DNA of 32,175 bases from a candidate division FCPU426 bacterium (GCA_016929575.1 JAFGIQ010000099.1:1-32175), one strand, 5' to 3'. Shown: positions 17,166-26,432, counted from the first letter of the stretch. The notes: generated by a model from the sequence alone, not told the origin. Numbers and translations: made by a program.

Positions 17166-18131
17166 ATGGATCTTTTTGACCGGATATTCAAACTGCATCA
17201 GATTCTCAGCCAGTCGCACTATCCTGTTTCCCGGATCAAACTGCAAACCCAGTTGGAATGCTCGCGCGCCACAGTAAACCGCTGCCTCGACGATTTGAAA
17301 GATTACCTGCATGCGCCGGTAGAATACAACCGTAAGGCCGGCGGCTATCAGTATGCCAAAGACCGCAAAGCAGCCTATGAGCTTCCGGGCTTATGGTTCA
17401 ATGCCTCCGAACTGAGGGCGCTGCTGGCCCTGCAGCAGCTTTTGTCCGATATACAGCCAGGACTTCTGGAGGCGCATCTCGCCCCCTTTAAAAAGCGCAT
17501 AGAGCAGATCCTGTGTTCCAAGCGGGCCGGGACCGGCCGGGCCGGCAAATGCATCCGCTTTTTGGGAATGGCAAGCAGGCCTGCGGAGGCGGACACATTC
17601 AGGACAGTTGCAAATGCACTTCTGAAATACAGGCGCCTGCGCATCACCTACCACAGCCGGTCGCGCAATGCGACCACCGTGCGCGCAGTGTCGCCCCAGA
17701 GGCTGGTGCACTACCGCAGCAACTGGTATCTGGATGCCTGGGATCACCGCAAACGCGCGCTCCGCAGCTTTGCCCTGGAGCGCATCAAACAGGCGGATCC
17801 CGTCAAACAACCGGCGAAAAAAATCCCCGCATCCAGGCTGGACGCTTATTTTGCGGCCGGCTACGGCATCTTTGCCGGAAAGCCAAAAAATATTGCCGTC
17901 CTGAAATTCTCCGCCGAAAGAGCCCGCTGGGTGGCCGAGGAAAAGTGGCATCCGCGGCAGAAAGGACGGTTTGAAAGCGGCTGCTACATATTGGAAGTGC
18001 CGTACTCGGACCACCGGGAACTGGTCATGGACATATTAAAACACGCGCCGCATGTGGAAGTGCTGGCGCCCGGGAGCCTGAAAAAGGAGATCAAAGGAAT
18101 CCTGGGCGCGGCCATAAAAAAATGCAAATAA
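17166..18131 (+). CDS. WYL-domain transcriptional regulator
   Basis: Residues about 1-62 form a winged helix-turn-helix (FKLHQILSQ...SRATVNRCLDDL, then the wing VEYNRKAGGYQY). The WYL domain follows at about 140-215, with the name-giving motif SNWYLDAW (Trp187, Tyr188, Leu189) and RSFALERI. A C-terminal WCX-like part (about 240-320) completes the 321-aa protein. AGAGGAGAT stands before the ATG. WYL proteins bind nucleic-acid or nucleotide ligands and often control CRISPR-Cas or other defence genes. Its place just upstream of the CRISPR-Cas locus makes that the natural guess, but no operator is visible. Confidence 0.85.
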   Translation: MDLFDRIFKLHQILSQSHYPVSRIKLQTQLECSRATVNRCLDDLKDYLHAPVEYNRKAGGYQYAKDRKAAYELPGLWFNASELRALLALQQLLSDIQPGLLEAHLAPFKKRIEQILCSKRAGTGRAGKCIRFLGMASRPAEADTFRTVANALLKYRRLRITYHSRSRNATTVRAVSPQRLVHYRSNWYLDAWDHRKRALRSFALERIKQADPVKQPAKKIPASRLDAYFAAGYGIFAGKPKNIAVLKFSAERARWVAEEKWHPRQKGRFESGCYILEVPYSDHRELVMDILKHAPHVEVLAPGSLKKEIKGILGAAIKKCK

Positions 18132-18253
18132 ATTTTCCCAGGCTCAGGAATTGAGACAGGGGTGTGGTAGAAAGTGTGAAAGGATTTTGCCAAAAACCGG
18201 TCTAAATGGATGGGATTTGTCTGTTCCCAATCATTTCAAAACCGGAGGAAAAA

Positions 18254-19069
18254 ATGAAAAAATCAAGGACAATAAGAGTCAAAGGCGCTGACATATCTGT
18301 AATTTCGGTCAATGGACAGGACTACATTTCATTGACGGATATGATAAAAGCGAAAGATGGTGATTTTTTTATTTCAGATTGGTTGAGAAACAGAAATACG
18401 GTTGAATTTTTAGGCATTTGGGAAAAGGTTTTCAATCCGTCTTTTAATTATGGCGAATTCGCCATAATTACCCGTCAAGCCGGTTTGAATAATTACAAAT
18501 TAAGCGTTAAGGAATGGGTTGAAAAAACCAACGCCATCGGTTTGAAAGCGACGGCTGGAAGATACGGCGGCACATACGCTCATAAAGATATAGCATTTGA
18601 GTTTGGCATGTGGGTCAGCGCCGAGTTCAAGATATATTTAATCAGGGAATTTCAGCGGTTGAAAGAGGAAGAAAACAGGCGCCAGTCGCTTGACTGGAAC
18701 CTGCAACGCACGTTGGCAAAAGTCAATTACCGCATTCACACGGATGCCGTCCAGGAAGCGCTGCTGCCGCCGGTCGTTTCCAAGCGCCACGCTGCGCAAA
18801 TCTATGCCAATGAGGCGGATGTTCTAAATGTCGCCTTGTTCGGCAAAACCGCCAAGGAATGGCGGCAAGCCAATCCGGGCCAGGGTGGAAACATCCGTGA
18901 CCAAGCAGCGCTTGAACAGCTGGTTGTGCTTTCTAATCTCGAAAGCATCAATGCCCTGCTTATTCATCAGGGCATGTCACAATCCGAACGGCTGGCAAAA
19001 CTGAACCAAACCGCGATAAGCCAAATGAAATCACTGCTGGACAATAAAACAGTCAAGCGGCTGAAATGA
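18254..19069 (+). CDS. KilA-N domain protein
   Basis: A 271-aa protein with an N-terminal KilA-N-type DNA-binding domain: ISLTDMIKAKDGDFFISDWLRNRNTVEFLGIWE, then KLSVKEWVEKTNAIGLKATAGRYGGTYAHKDIAFEFGMWVS (about residues 22-135). A helical C-terminal region contains HAAQIYANEADVLNVALFGKTAKEW, a block I associate with such stand-alone KilA-N proteins. GGAGGA at 18244-18249 fixes the ATG at 18254. KilA-N proteins occur in phages and mobile islands. Codon use is more AT-rich than the housekeeping genes. A perfect 26-bp palindrome lies inside the domain at residues 64-73. Its role beside CRISPR-Cas is unknown. Confidence 0.82.
   Translation: MKKSRTIRVKGADISVISVNGQDYISLTDMIKAKDGDFFISDWLRNRNTVEFLGIWEKVFNPSFNYGEFAIITRQAGLNNYKLSVKEWVEKTNAIGLKATAGRYGGTYAHKDIAFEFGMWVSAEFKIYLIREFQRLKEEENRRQSLDWNLQRTLAKVNYRIHTDAVQEALLPPVVSKRHAAQIYANEADVLNVALFGKTAKEWRQANPGQGGNIRDQAALEQLVVLSNLESINALLIHQGMSQSERLAKLNQTAISQMKSLLDNKTVKRLK
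18445..18470. repeat. Perfect 26-bp palindrome inside the KilA-N gene
   Basis: Thirteen-base arms TAATTATGGCGAA / TTCGCCATAATTA meet with no spacer, centred on GAATTC. It encodes part of NYGEFAII between two conserved blocks of the KilA-N domain. Chance occurrence of 13 consecutive matching pairs at a given site is very low. Confidence 0.95.
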
Positions 19070-19071
19070 AT

Positions 19072-19206
19072 ATGAGCCGATATTACGCCCATTCACGGGA
19101 AGGTAAAAGCGAGGAGCATTGGCATAAGCTGGAGGAGCATCTCTATGCAGTGGCCGAGATGGCCGGGGAGTTTGCGGGAGAGTTTGGGGCGCGGGAAAAA
19201 GCATGA
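19072..19206 (+). pseudogene. Remnant of a type I-C-like Cas3 N-terminus
   Basis: A 44-codon frame starts MSRYYAHSREG and continues with EEHWHKLEEHLYAVAEMA and a final EFGAREKA. This is the typical start of the HD domain of type I-C-like Cas3 proteins, including the first HD-domain His (EEHL). The frame ends in TGA exactly at the start of the I-E cas3 (ATGA overlap). The cas3 gene that follows has its own full HD domain with a different N-terminus, so this is not its missing start. It is best read as a recombination scar from an earlier CRISPR system, although translation and coupling to cas3 remain possible. Confidence 0.7.
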
Positions 19207-21845
19207 TAGATAAATCACTGGTCAACCTATGGGCGAAAACAGATAAAAACGATCAATCTCGGTGGCATCCGCTTATCCTCCATATGATGGATGTTGCTGC
19301 AGCAGCAGAGTGTATTCTAGCGCGTGAACCTGAATCTACCCGTGTCAGGATGGCGGCGTGTTTGGGAATGGAGTGGGAAGATGCCCAGCCATGGCTCTTA
19401 CTTATTGCCGCTTGTCATGATTTGGGAAAAGCATGTCCAGGGTTTCAGTGCAAATGGCAAAACATGACAGGGCTTGATTCCGGACGAAATCCGAATACCC
19501 AAATAAACCATGCTTTTGTAAGTCAAATTGCCTTGACTGAACTCCTTCAAAGTAATGGTTGGCCGGAAGAATTGGCAGAGTTGGTGGCGGATGCAGTCGG
19601 ATGTCATCATGGAAACCGGGCTGCACCGACGGAGCTTGATTATTTAATAGGCGATAGGCGTGCCCTGGGCCGATACGATTGGGCAAAAGCACGACAGCGA
19701 CTTGTCGAAGTGCTGCTAGATGTTTTCAAACCTTCTCGGGTTCCTGTCAAAGAAGAACTTTCCGGCTCGGATTTTATGTTGTTGTCTGGACTTGTGAGTT
19801 TTGCTGATTGGATTGGTTCCAATGATGAATGGTTTTCGTTCGGAAGCACCGAAGATTGCAATGACCTAGCGTATTTTTATTCAAAACGGCGAATAGTTGC
19901 CGATGGAGCGTTAGATGCCATTGGTTGGACAGCCAGAACACCGTTATCCACAGAGTTAAAGACGTTCGGACAAGTATTTCGATTTACTCCTCGTCCCTTG
20001 CAACAGTCGGTTGTGGACGCATTGACTTTGTTAAAAGCTCCGGCCATTTTACTGGTCGAAGCTCCCATGGGAGAAGGCAAAACCGAAGCAGCTTTTTATG
20101 CGCACCTGGAATTGCAACGGCGATTCGGGCACAGGGGGTTATATGTCGCATTGCCGACCAAGGCAACTGGAAACGCCATGTTCAAACGGGCTTTAAAATT
20201 TATAACCGATCAAGGCGCAGGCAGGCAGCTTGATATGCAACTGCTGCATGGAGCAACTATGCTTAACGATATATTTAAAAATCTTAGGCTGAATGGCATT
20301 TTCGATCCAGAAAGCGGTGGAGAAGTTCGCGCAGGGGAATGGTTTACGCATAAAAAACGGGCCTTGCTCTCGGAGTATGGCGTAGGAACCGTAGATCAAG
20401 CGCTGCTACCCATTTTGCCTGTGAGGCATAATTTTGTGCGCTTGTGGGGCTTGGCCAACCGGGTTGTGGTTTTTGATGAAATACATGCATACGATGCCTA
20501 TACAGGGACACTATTGATTCATCTGCTGCGCTGGCTCCTGGCGTTGGGGTCATCCGTCGTGCTGCTTTCGGCAACCCTGCCGCCTTCAATCAGACGCAAG
20601 TTGGCGGATGCGGTGAATGCTTCGCTACCGAAGAAAGATAAAAAATACCCCCGCCTGACCGTTTTTCAACCAGGTTCAGTAAGGCAGGTGCATTTCAGGG
20701 CAGACCCAACGCGCCACCGAACCGTGAGCTTGATTGGAATTAAGCCGGAACTAGAAAACATGTATGTGGCGTTGGAGGAGCATCTTGTCAAAGGCGGAAT
20801 GGGGCTGGCGCTGGTAAATACCGTGCAACGAGCGCAGGATTTGTATCGGTCGTACCCAGTGGGTGAACCAGTGGTGTACGAAGGTCAGCGTATTGGTAAA
20901 AAGCTTTTGGATGGGACCGAAGTGTATCTTTTTCATGCACGCTTTCCGGCTGATCGCAGGCAAAAGCGCGAAGATTATGCTTTAAAAGTATTCGGAGAGA
21001 GCGGAGATCGAGTAGGGAGGAAGATTCTTATTGCCACCCAGGTGGTGGAGCAAAGCCTTGATCTGGACTTTGATTTGATCGTAACAGATTTAGCACCCAT
21101 TGACCTTATCCTTCAAAGGGCAGGCCGTTTGTGGCGGCACGCGCGGGATAATCGGCCTTTAAAAGAACCAATCATGATAGTGGCCGGGCTTAGGGGAGAT
21201 GAGCCGCCTTCATTTAAAAAACCATTGTGGTGGGGCAGCGTGTATCACGAGCATTTATTATTGCGTACATGGTGCTTGCTGAAAGGAAAGAAGAATTTGA
21301 TCTTACCCGGTGAGATAGATGTTCTGGTACAAGCTGTATACGAAGAAGCAGTGGATATACCGGAGTTCTTGCAGGAGCGAATGGGGAAAGCAATGGAAAA
21401 TGGAGATGGCGAGACTATCACTATGCGCGGCCAGGCTAACCAGGCAATAATTGGTCTGCCCGACGACGCATCCTGGAACGATCCCGCACGATTCGTTCTT
21501 TATGACGAAGATGAACCGGGTGTGAATCGAGTACTCATGGCTCAAACCCGGCAGGGCGTAAATTCATGTATTGCTATCCCACTATTGCCGGAAGACGGCT
21601 ACGCTTCGGGAGCGATCACGGATAGTGGCCAGGCTAAGCAATGGTTTTTAAAGGCAGTAAGTCTTTCGCGACCAGGGGTGGTCAGCAGACTTCTAACCCA
21701 AGGAGTGCCGGAGGACTGGAAAAAATCGCCCCTTTTGCGTAATTGTTTTCCGCTGGTGCTGGACTCGGAAGGACGTTGGATTGAAGATTTAAAAGTTAAA
21801 CTGGATGATGATCTGGGAATCGTTTATGAGACCAAGGAGGGGTGA
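19203..21845 (+). CDS. cas3: Type I-E CRISPR helicase-nuclease Cas3
   Basis: 880 aa. Recruited by Cascade after R-loop formation, it nicks and degrades target DNA. HD nuclease residues are visible: His22/His27 in RWHPLILHMMDVA, His72-Asp73 in ACHDLGK, His103, His135-His136 and Asp202 (SFADWIG). Helicase motifs follow: Walker A EAPMGEGKTEA (286-296), DEIH box (425-428), SAT (456-458) and QRAGRLWRH. The C-terminal domain follows. All catalytic motifs are intact. First gene of the interference operon; the next gene overlaps its stop codon. Confidence 0.95.
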   Translation: MIDKSLVNLWAKTDKNDQSRWHPLILHMMDVAAAAECILAREPESTRVRMAACLGMEWEDAQPWLLLIAACHDLGKACPGFQCKWQNMTGLDSGRNPNTQINHAFVSQIALTELLQSNGWPEELAELVADAVGCHHGNRAAPTELDYLIGDRRALGRYDWAKARQRLVEVLLDVFKPSRVPVKEELSGSDFMLLSGLVSFADWIGSNDEWFSFGSTEDCNDLAYFYSKRRIVADGALDAIGWTARTPLSTELKTFGQVFRFTPRPLQQSVVDALTLLKAPAILLVEAPMGEGKTEAAFYAHLELQRRFGHRGLYVALPTKATGNAMFKRALKFITDQGAGRQLDMQLLHGATMLNDIFKNLRLNGIFDPESGGEVRAGEWFTHKKRALLSEYGVGTVDQALLPILPVRHNFVRLWGLANRVVVFDEIHAYDAYTGTLLIHLLRWLLALGSSVVLLSATLPPSIRRKLADAVNASLPKKDKKYPRLTVFQPGSVRQVHFRADPTRHRTVSLIGIKPELENMYVALEEHLVKGGMGLALVNTVQRAQDLYRSYPVGEPVVYEGQRIGKKLLDGTEVYLFHARFPADRRQKREDYALKVFGESGDRVGRKILIATQVVEQSLDLDFDLIVTDLAPIDLILQRAGRLWRHARDNRPLKEPIMIVAGLRGDEPPSFKKPLWWGSVYHEHLLLRTWCLLKGKKNLILPGEIDVLVQAVYEEAVDIPEFLQERMGKAMENGDGETITMRGQANQAIIGLPDDASWNDPARFVLYDEDEPGVNRVLMAQTRQGVNSCIAIPLLPEDGYASGAITDSGQAKQWFLKAVSLSRPGVVSRLLTQGVPEDWKKSPLLRNCFPLVLDSEGRWIEDLKVKLDDDLGIVYETKEG

Positions 21846-23362
21846 TGAGCCGATTCAACTTGATAGATGAAAAGTGGATACCAGTACGAATGCGGGATGG
21901 AACCCGCGATGAACTGGGTATCAAAGACACGCTGCTGCGCTCCAAGGAAATTGCGGGCATCGAGGATCAGTCACCACTTGTGGTAGCAGCCCTGTATCGT
22001 TTTCTGCTCGCGGTACTGTATCGCGCACTAGAAGGGCCGACAGATATAAAAGAGGCCAAAGATCTGTTCAAGGCAGGGTTGTCGGTAAAAAAAATTAAAG
22101 CGTATTTGGAAAAATGGTGGGAACGTTTCTATCTTTTTGATAAAAAATATCCATTTGGGCAAAATCCTAATGTCTCGGAAAGTGAAATCGAACCGTGGAC
22201 CAAACTAACCTCCGAGTATAATGCTTCATCCAACAAAGTGCTTTTTGATCACACCGATGCAAAAGATCCGGGAATAAGAGAGCCAAAAGAATGCGCACGG
22301 TGGCTGCTCTCTACAATGACTTTTTCAATCTCCGGTGGCAGAGGGTATTACCCATCGCCTTCGCCCAATGCCATGATGTGTATTCCACTTGGGGAAAATC
22401 TTCATGAAACGCTCTGTTACAATCTGGTGCACTACCCAAATCGAAAAGTAATGGAAATGGATTCGGCTTTGTGGGAACGAAAACCGAAGTCGTTACCACT
22501 TAAAAAGCCAAAGCAGACAGCATCAGGCTATGCAGACCTATACACTTGGTTGCCCAGAATGGTTCTTTTTGAAGAACACGCTTCGGGTAACGTGGAAAGC
22601 ATGCGGTTTGTTGCTGGGATAGGCTTTGATAATCCATCTGAAAATCCTGATCCCATGCAGCCTTATAAAAATGATGATAAATATGGGCGGATGCCTATTC
22701 AATTCAGAGAAGATAAAGGAACCTGGCGGGATTTTGATTCTCTACTCCCAGATAGCGAAACTCTCGCTCCTTTAACCATTCAGAATGCGCTCCAATTGGC
22801 AGGGAGTAAAACCGAGAGACTACCGAAATCTCTTTTAGTGCTCGGTTTAAGATATTCTCCCCCGAGTGCGAATGTTGATTTCTGGCGCATGGAGCGGTTC
22901 ACATTGCCGGAAGCGCTGGCGAGCGATCGCGTTATTCGGACGGAAATACATCAACTGCTCGAAGAAGCCCAAGAAACGCAAACATCACTTTGGTCGTCTT
23001 GCTGTACTTTTGCCCGACATCTTTTACGTCGAGGAGAGAAAGAACCGGACAATAAGGATGTTAAGGCGTTTGTGAAACAAATACCTATAATAGCTTGGTA
23101 CTGGTCCACCCTTGAAACTCGTTTTCATGAAGTTCTAAGTGCGTACACCCTTGACCGAAATCCTGATGATATCCGTTGCCAGTGGCTGAAATATATCCGG
23201 GATAGCTTGCGGAGTGCTTGGGAACAGCATCGAGCTTCGGTTTCCATGGGGGATGCCTGGGCTATCCGTGCAGTCGTGAAAGCCGAAAAGCCGGTGCGAA
23301 GAAAACTAAAGGAATTGAACGATGAGATATTAAAACTTGAACCACAAAAGGAGGGGGCATGA
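21845..23362 (+). CDS. cas8e: Cascade large subunit Cas8e (Cse1/CasA)
   Basis: 505 aa. Recognises the PAM and recruits Cas3 in type I-E Cascade. The N-terminus MSRFNLIDEKWIPVRMRDG is the family signature. FYLFDKKYPFGQNPN and a helical C-terminal bundle follow. AAGGAGG at 21834-21840 lies just before the ATG at 21845, which overlaps the cas3 stop; a GTG at 21842 is an alternative. It is followed by cas11 with an ATGA overlap. No broken motif seen. Confidence 0.93.
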   Translation: MSRFNLIDEKWIPVRMRDGTRDELGIKDTLLRSKEIAGIEDQSPLVVAALYRFLLAVLYRALEGPTDIKEAKDLFKAGLSVKKIKAYLEKWWERFYLFDKKYPFGQNPNVSESEIEPWTKLTSEYNASSNKVLFDHTDAKDPGIREPKECARWLLSTMTFSISGGRGYYPSPSPNAMMCIPLGENLHETLCYNLVHYPNRKVMEMDSALWERKPKSLPLKKPKQTASGYADLYTWLPRMVLFEEHASGNVESMRFVAGIGFDNPSENPDPMQPYKNDDKYGRMPIQFREDKGTWRDFDSLLPDSETLAPLTIQNALQLAGSKTERLPKSLLVLGLRYSPPSANVDFWRMERFTLPEALASDRVIRTEIHQLLEEAQETQTSLWSSCCTFARHLLRRGEKEPDNKDVKAFVKQIPIIAWYWSTLETRFHEVLSAYTLDRNPDDIRCQWLKYIRDSLRSAWEQHRASVSMGDAWAIRAVVKAEKPVRRKLKELNDEILKLEPQKEGA

Positions 23363-23871
23363 GTGGATTTATTGAATGGCTGGAAAAAATAAATGAGAAG
23401 AATTCAAAGGTTAGGGCTGTCTTGCGGCGCAGTTTGGCCTTTGAACCTGGGGCGTATGTCGAGGCTTACCCGTATGTCGAACCGTTTGTCAAAGGGGAGG
23501 CGAATTCTTTACGAAGAGAGGTTCATTATCTTGTGGCCGGACTTTGGGCAATGCATAAACAGGAAAGCCGAGCAGGAGAATCAATGTCCCTTGGGAGAGC
23601 AAGCGCAATCCATCAAATAGCCAGCGGGTCTACAAGTACGGAACGTCGTTTTATTACCCTGCTTGATGCCGATCATGACCAGTTGCCGCATCGCTTGCGC
23701 CAGATGGTCGCGCTCCTAAAAGAGTATGCGATTGATTTTGAAGCGTTACTAAAAGGCCTTTTAAATTGGAATGACGATCGGAAAAGGACACAGAATGCCT
23801 GGGCGCGTGATTTTTACAAGCACGTTGAAAGTGAACCGGAAACCACCAACACAAAGGAGAAAATAAAATGA
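23359..23871 (+). CDS. cas11e: Cascade small subunit Cas11e (Cse2/CasB)
   Basis: 170 aa, a mostly helical small subunit that sits along the crRNA backbone of Cascade and stabilises the R-loop. The blocks LRRSLAFEPGAYVEAYPYVEPF and STERRFITLLDADHDQLPHRLRQMVALLK match the Cse2 family. It starts inside the end of cas8e (ATGA) and its own stop overlaps the cas7 start (ATGA), so the three genes are translationally coupled. Confidence 0.9.
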   Translation: MSGFIEWLEKINEKNSKVRAVLRRSLAFEPGAYVEAYPYVEPFVKGEANSLRREVHYLVAGLWAMHKQESRAGESMSLGRASAIHQIASGSTSTERRFITLLDADHDQLPHRLRQMVALLKEYAIDFEALLKGLLNWNDDRKRTQNAWARDFYKHVESEPETTNTKEKIK

Positions 23872-25031
23872 AAAATCTAATCGAAATTCACGCTATACAG
23901 AACTATGCTCCATCAAATTTAAACCGAGATGATACTGGGGCGCCAAAAGATGCTTTGTTCGGCGGCACTCGCCGCGCGCGTATATCCAGCCAATGCTTGA
24001 AACGGGCTGTCAGGCAATATTTTGATGAAAAGAAAAAAGCCGGGTTTTTCAAGCCGGAAGAACTCGAGGTCCGCACCAAACGTGTTTATCAAGCCATAGC
24101 AGAACTGCTCGAAGGAAAAAAGCGTGATAAGGCCGAAGCGCTTGCCAAAGCAGAAATTGCGTTATCTTACGTGAAGTTAAAAGCGGCGGACGAAGATAAG
24201 ACCCAATACTTGCTTTTTCTGGGTCAGAAAGAGATAGCAGATTTAGCCAAATCCATTTATGAATACTGGGATCAGATCGTAGCTGCACCAGAAGATACCA
24301 GCGAGAAGGGGAAAGGAAAAGGGAACAAGAAGAAGGAAGCGGCCAGCGGTGCGCCAAAAGAAGTGCAGGAGAAGATTGCTTCTATTTTTAATGGTGGCAA
24401 GGCCGTAGATCTGGCGCTTTTTGGCCGCATGTTGGCAGATATGCCGGAGAAAAACCAGTATGCAGCTTGTCAGGTTGCGCATGCTATCTCGACCCATGCC
24501 GTGGATCGGGAGTTTGATTTTTATACGGCGGTGGATGATCTTAAACCTGAAGACAATGCAGGGGCGGATATGATCGGAACGATTGAGTTTAACTCAGCTT
24601 GTTTCTATCGGTATGCTGTAGTGGATGTAGAGAAGCTCACGGACAATCTTCAAAAAGATACGGAGCTTGCAAATAAAGGATTGCGTGCTTTTCTGGAAGG
24701 CTTTGTAGTGTCTGAACCAACGGGCAAACAAAATACATTTGCCGCGCATAATGCGCCGGAGTTTGTGGCTATATCTGTGCGGCACAATACGACGCCGCGC
24801 AACCTTGCCAATGCGTTTGAGACAGCTATTCGCTCACGAAAAGACGAATCGTTGACGAAAAAGTCTGTGGAAGAACTTATTAAAAAGGCCAATGCTCTCC
24901 AGAAAGCATTTGGCGGTGATGAAAAAACGTTTGTACTTAATTTGACCGAGGCCAAACTTGAAGGGTTTGGAAATTCAGTTACTTCTTTGCAAGAGCTTTT
25001 AGATAAAAGTCTCGCGGCTGTACAGGGGTGA
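23868..25031 (+). CDS. cas7e: Cascade backbone subunit Cas7e (Cse4/CasC)
   Basis: 387 aa, present in six copies along the crRNA in type I-E complexes. The N-terminus IEIHAIQNYAPSNLNRDD is the family hallmark. FGGTRRARISSQCLKRAVR follows. Later blocks such as ADMIGTIEFNSACFYRYAVVD and FVVSEPTGKQNTFAAHN are typical. A charged linker with EKGKGKGNKKKEAAS (about 144-158) is probably a flexible insert in the thumb region. AAAGGAG stands upstream. It is followed by cas5 three bases after the stop. Confidence 0.94.
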   Translation: MKNLIEIHAIQNYAPSNLNRDDTGAPKDALFGGTRRARISSQCLKRAVRQYFDEKKKAGFFKPEELEVRTKRVYQAIAELLEGKKRDKAEALAKAEIALSYVKLKAADEDKTQYLLFLGQKEIADLAKSIYEYWDQIVAAPEDTSEKGKGKGNKKKEAASGAPKEVQEKIASIFNGGKAVDLALFGRMLADMPEKNQYAACQVAHAISTHAVDREFDFYTAVDDLKPEDNAGADMIGTIEFNSACFYRYAVVDVEKLTDNLQKDTELANKGLRAFLEGFVVSEPTGKQNTFAAHNAPEFVAISVRHNTTPRNLANAFETAIRSRKDESLTKKSVEELIKKANALQKAFGGDEKTFVLNLTEAKLEGFGNSVTSLQELLDKSLAAVQG

Positions 25032-25034
25032 CCT

Positions 25035-25715
25035 ATGCCAACATTACTAATTCGTTTAGTTGGCCCCATGCAATCCTGGGGAACCACCAGCCGCTTTGAT
25101 CAACGCGATACAGGGAAAGAACCGAGCAAGTCAGGTGTTATTGGACTCTTGGCAGCGGCGTTGGGGATTGACCGCGAAAATTGGACGGAATTGGAACCGC
25201 TCACAAAAATAACCATGGCGGTTCGCCATGACCGGCCTGGTTCACCAAAACGAGATTATCAGACGGCCCAACATATTATCTCGGCGGATCATTCGAAAAG
25301 ACATGAGACCGCAGTTACTTTTCGGGATTATTTGGCCGATGCGGCATTTCTTGTAGGTCTTGAAAGCAAGAATAGATCATTGTTGGAAAGAATTCAAAGC
25401 AGTCTACTCAATCCCGTTTGGCCCTTGGCCTTGGGGCGCAAGTCCTATGTGCCATCGGAGTCTATCTGGATTGAGTGTGGATTGCATGATGCCCCGTTGC
25501 GGAAAAGCATAACTCAATGGCCTTGGATTTCAGCCCTGCGCAAATGGGAGGAATTGCCTGAGAAGCTTTTAGTTTCTTTTGAGTCCGAGGACGGGTCAGG
25601 TGTGCTTAAAATGGATCAACCGCTTTCGTCTTTTGCAGAGCGGCGCTTTGGAGCGCGGTTTGTACGCTCGGAGTGGATTCCTTTCCCCAAGGAGGCGATC
25701 CATGTTTCTGCATAG
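25035..25715 (+). CDS. cas5e: Cascade subunit Cas5e (CasD)
   Basis: 226 aa. RAMP-fold protein that holds the 5' handle of the crRNA. The N-terminus LLIRLVGPMQSWGTTSRFDQRDT and EPSKSGVIGLLAAALG are signature Cas5 blocks; RDYQTAQHIIS and LGRKSYVPSE also fit the I-E subgroup. The gene ends in TAG and overlaps cas6e by 14 bases. No catalytic residues are expected for this subunit. Confidence 0.93.
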   Translation: MPTLLIRLVGPMQSWGTTSRFDQRDTGKEPSKSGVIGLLAAALGIDRENWTELEPLTKITMAVRHDRPGSPKRDYQTAQHIISADHSKRHETAVTFRDYLADAAFLVGLESKNRSLLERIQSSLLNPVWPLALGRKSYVPSESIWIECGLHDAPLRKSITQWPWISALRKWEELPEKLLVSFESEDGSGVLKMDQPLSSFAERRFGARFVRSEWIPFPKEAIHVSA

Positions 25716-26382
25716 AATTATTTTAGACCCACGCTGTAAAGAAGTCCGGCGCGATCTTGCTGATCCCTACCAGCTTCACTCTACACTATGCCGTGCTTTC
25801 AGTACACCTGATACGAAATGTTCTGAAGGGGAATTTTTATGGCGGCTTGAACCCGAGAAGAATTCTGACGGAATGCCGCGTATTTTGGTCCAAAGCCGGA
25901 AGCGGGCGGACTGGAAGGGTATAGGTGTGCAGGGTTGGCTGGCCAAAGCCGATCCGGCAATTGATCTTGGTGAACGACTTAAACTTGATTCACTCAAAGT
26001 TGGACAGCGGTATCGGTTCCGGCTTCGGGCTAATCCTTGCATATCACGAAAGGGCAAACGCCTGGGACTGCTCAAACTGCCGGAGCAGGAAGCCTGGATT
26101 GCCCGCAAAGGGCAGCAGCACGGATTTTCATTGCCACAATTTTCGTCCTTTGATCTTTCCGAGGCTTCGCAGCCAAGAATAGATGTGCGGGTTTCTCAGG
26201 AACAAATGATACAAGGGGAACAGCAGTCGGGGAATTTGATTAAACTTTTATCGGTATTGTTTGACGGTGTTCTTACGGTTACCGAACCGGATAAGTTTAT
26301 AAACACACTGCAAACCGGTATCGGACATGGCAAGGCAATGGGGCTTGGGCTTCTTTCAGTAATGCCAATATCGTTTTCATAA
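25702..26382 (+). CDS. cas6e: crRNA-processing endonuclease Cas6e (CasE)
   Basis: 226 aa. Cleaves the pre-crRNA at the base of the repeat hairpin and stays on the 3' end. The N-terminus MFLHRIILDPR and PYQLHSTLCRAF contain the probable catalytic histidine (His26). The C-terminal glycine-rich segment TGIGHGKAMGLGLLSV is typical of Cas6. AAGGAGG (25689-25695) fixes the ATG at 25702, inside the end of cas5; the frame upstream to 25579 is not used. A terminator-like hairpin follows the stop, so the interference operon may end here. Confidence 0.93.
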   Translation: MFLHRIILDPRCKEVRRDLADPYQLHSTLCRAFSTPDTKCSEGEFLWRLEPEKNSDGMPRILVQSRKRADWKGIGVQGWLAKADPAIDLGERLKLDSLKVGQRYRFRLRANPCISRKGKRLGLLKLPEQEAWIARKGQQHGFSLPQFSSFDLSEASQPRIDVRVSQEQMIQGEQQSGNLIKLLSVLFDGVLTVTEPDKFINTLQTGIGHGKAMGLGLLSVMPISFS

Positions 26383-26392
26383 GATAAAGGGG

Positions 26393-26417
26393 AGGTGGCA
26401 AAATACCACCTGCCTTT
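26393..26417 (+). terminator. Probable terminator after cas6e
   Basis: AGGTGG (26393-26398) pairs with CCACCT (26406-26411) around CAAAATA and is followed by GCCTTTT. It begins 11 bases after the cas6e stop. The stem is short, so it may only attenuate transcription. Confidence 0.45.
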
Positions 26418-26432
26418 TAACGAAATTGAATA

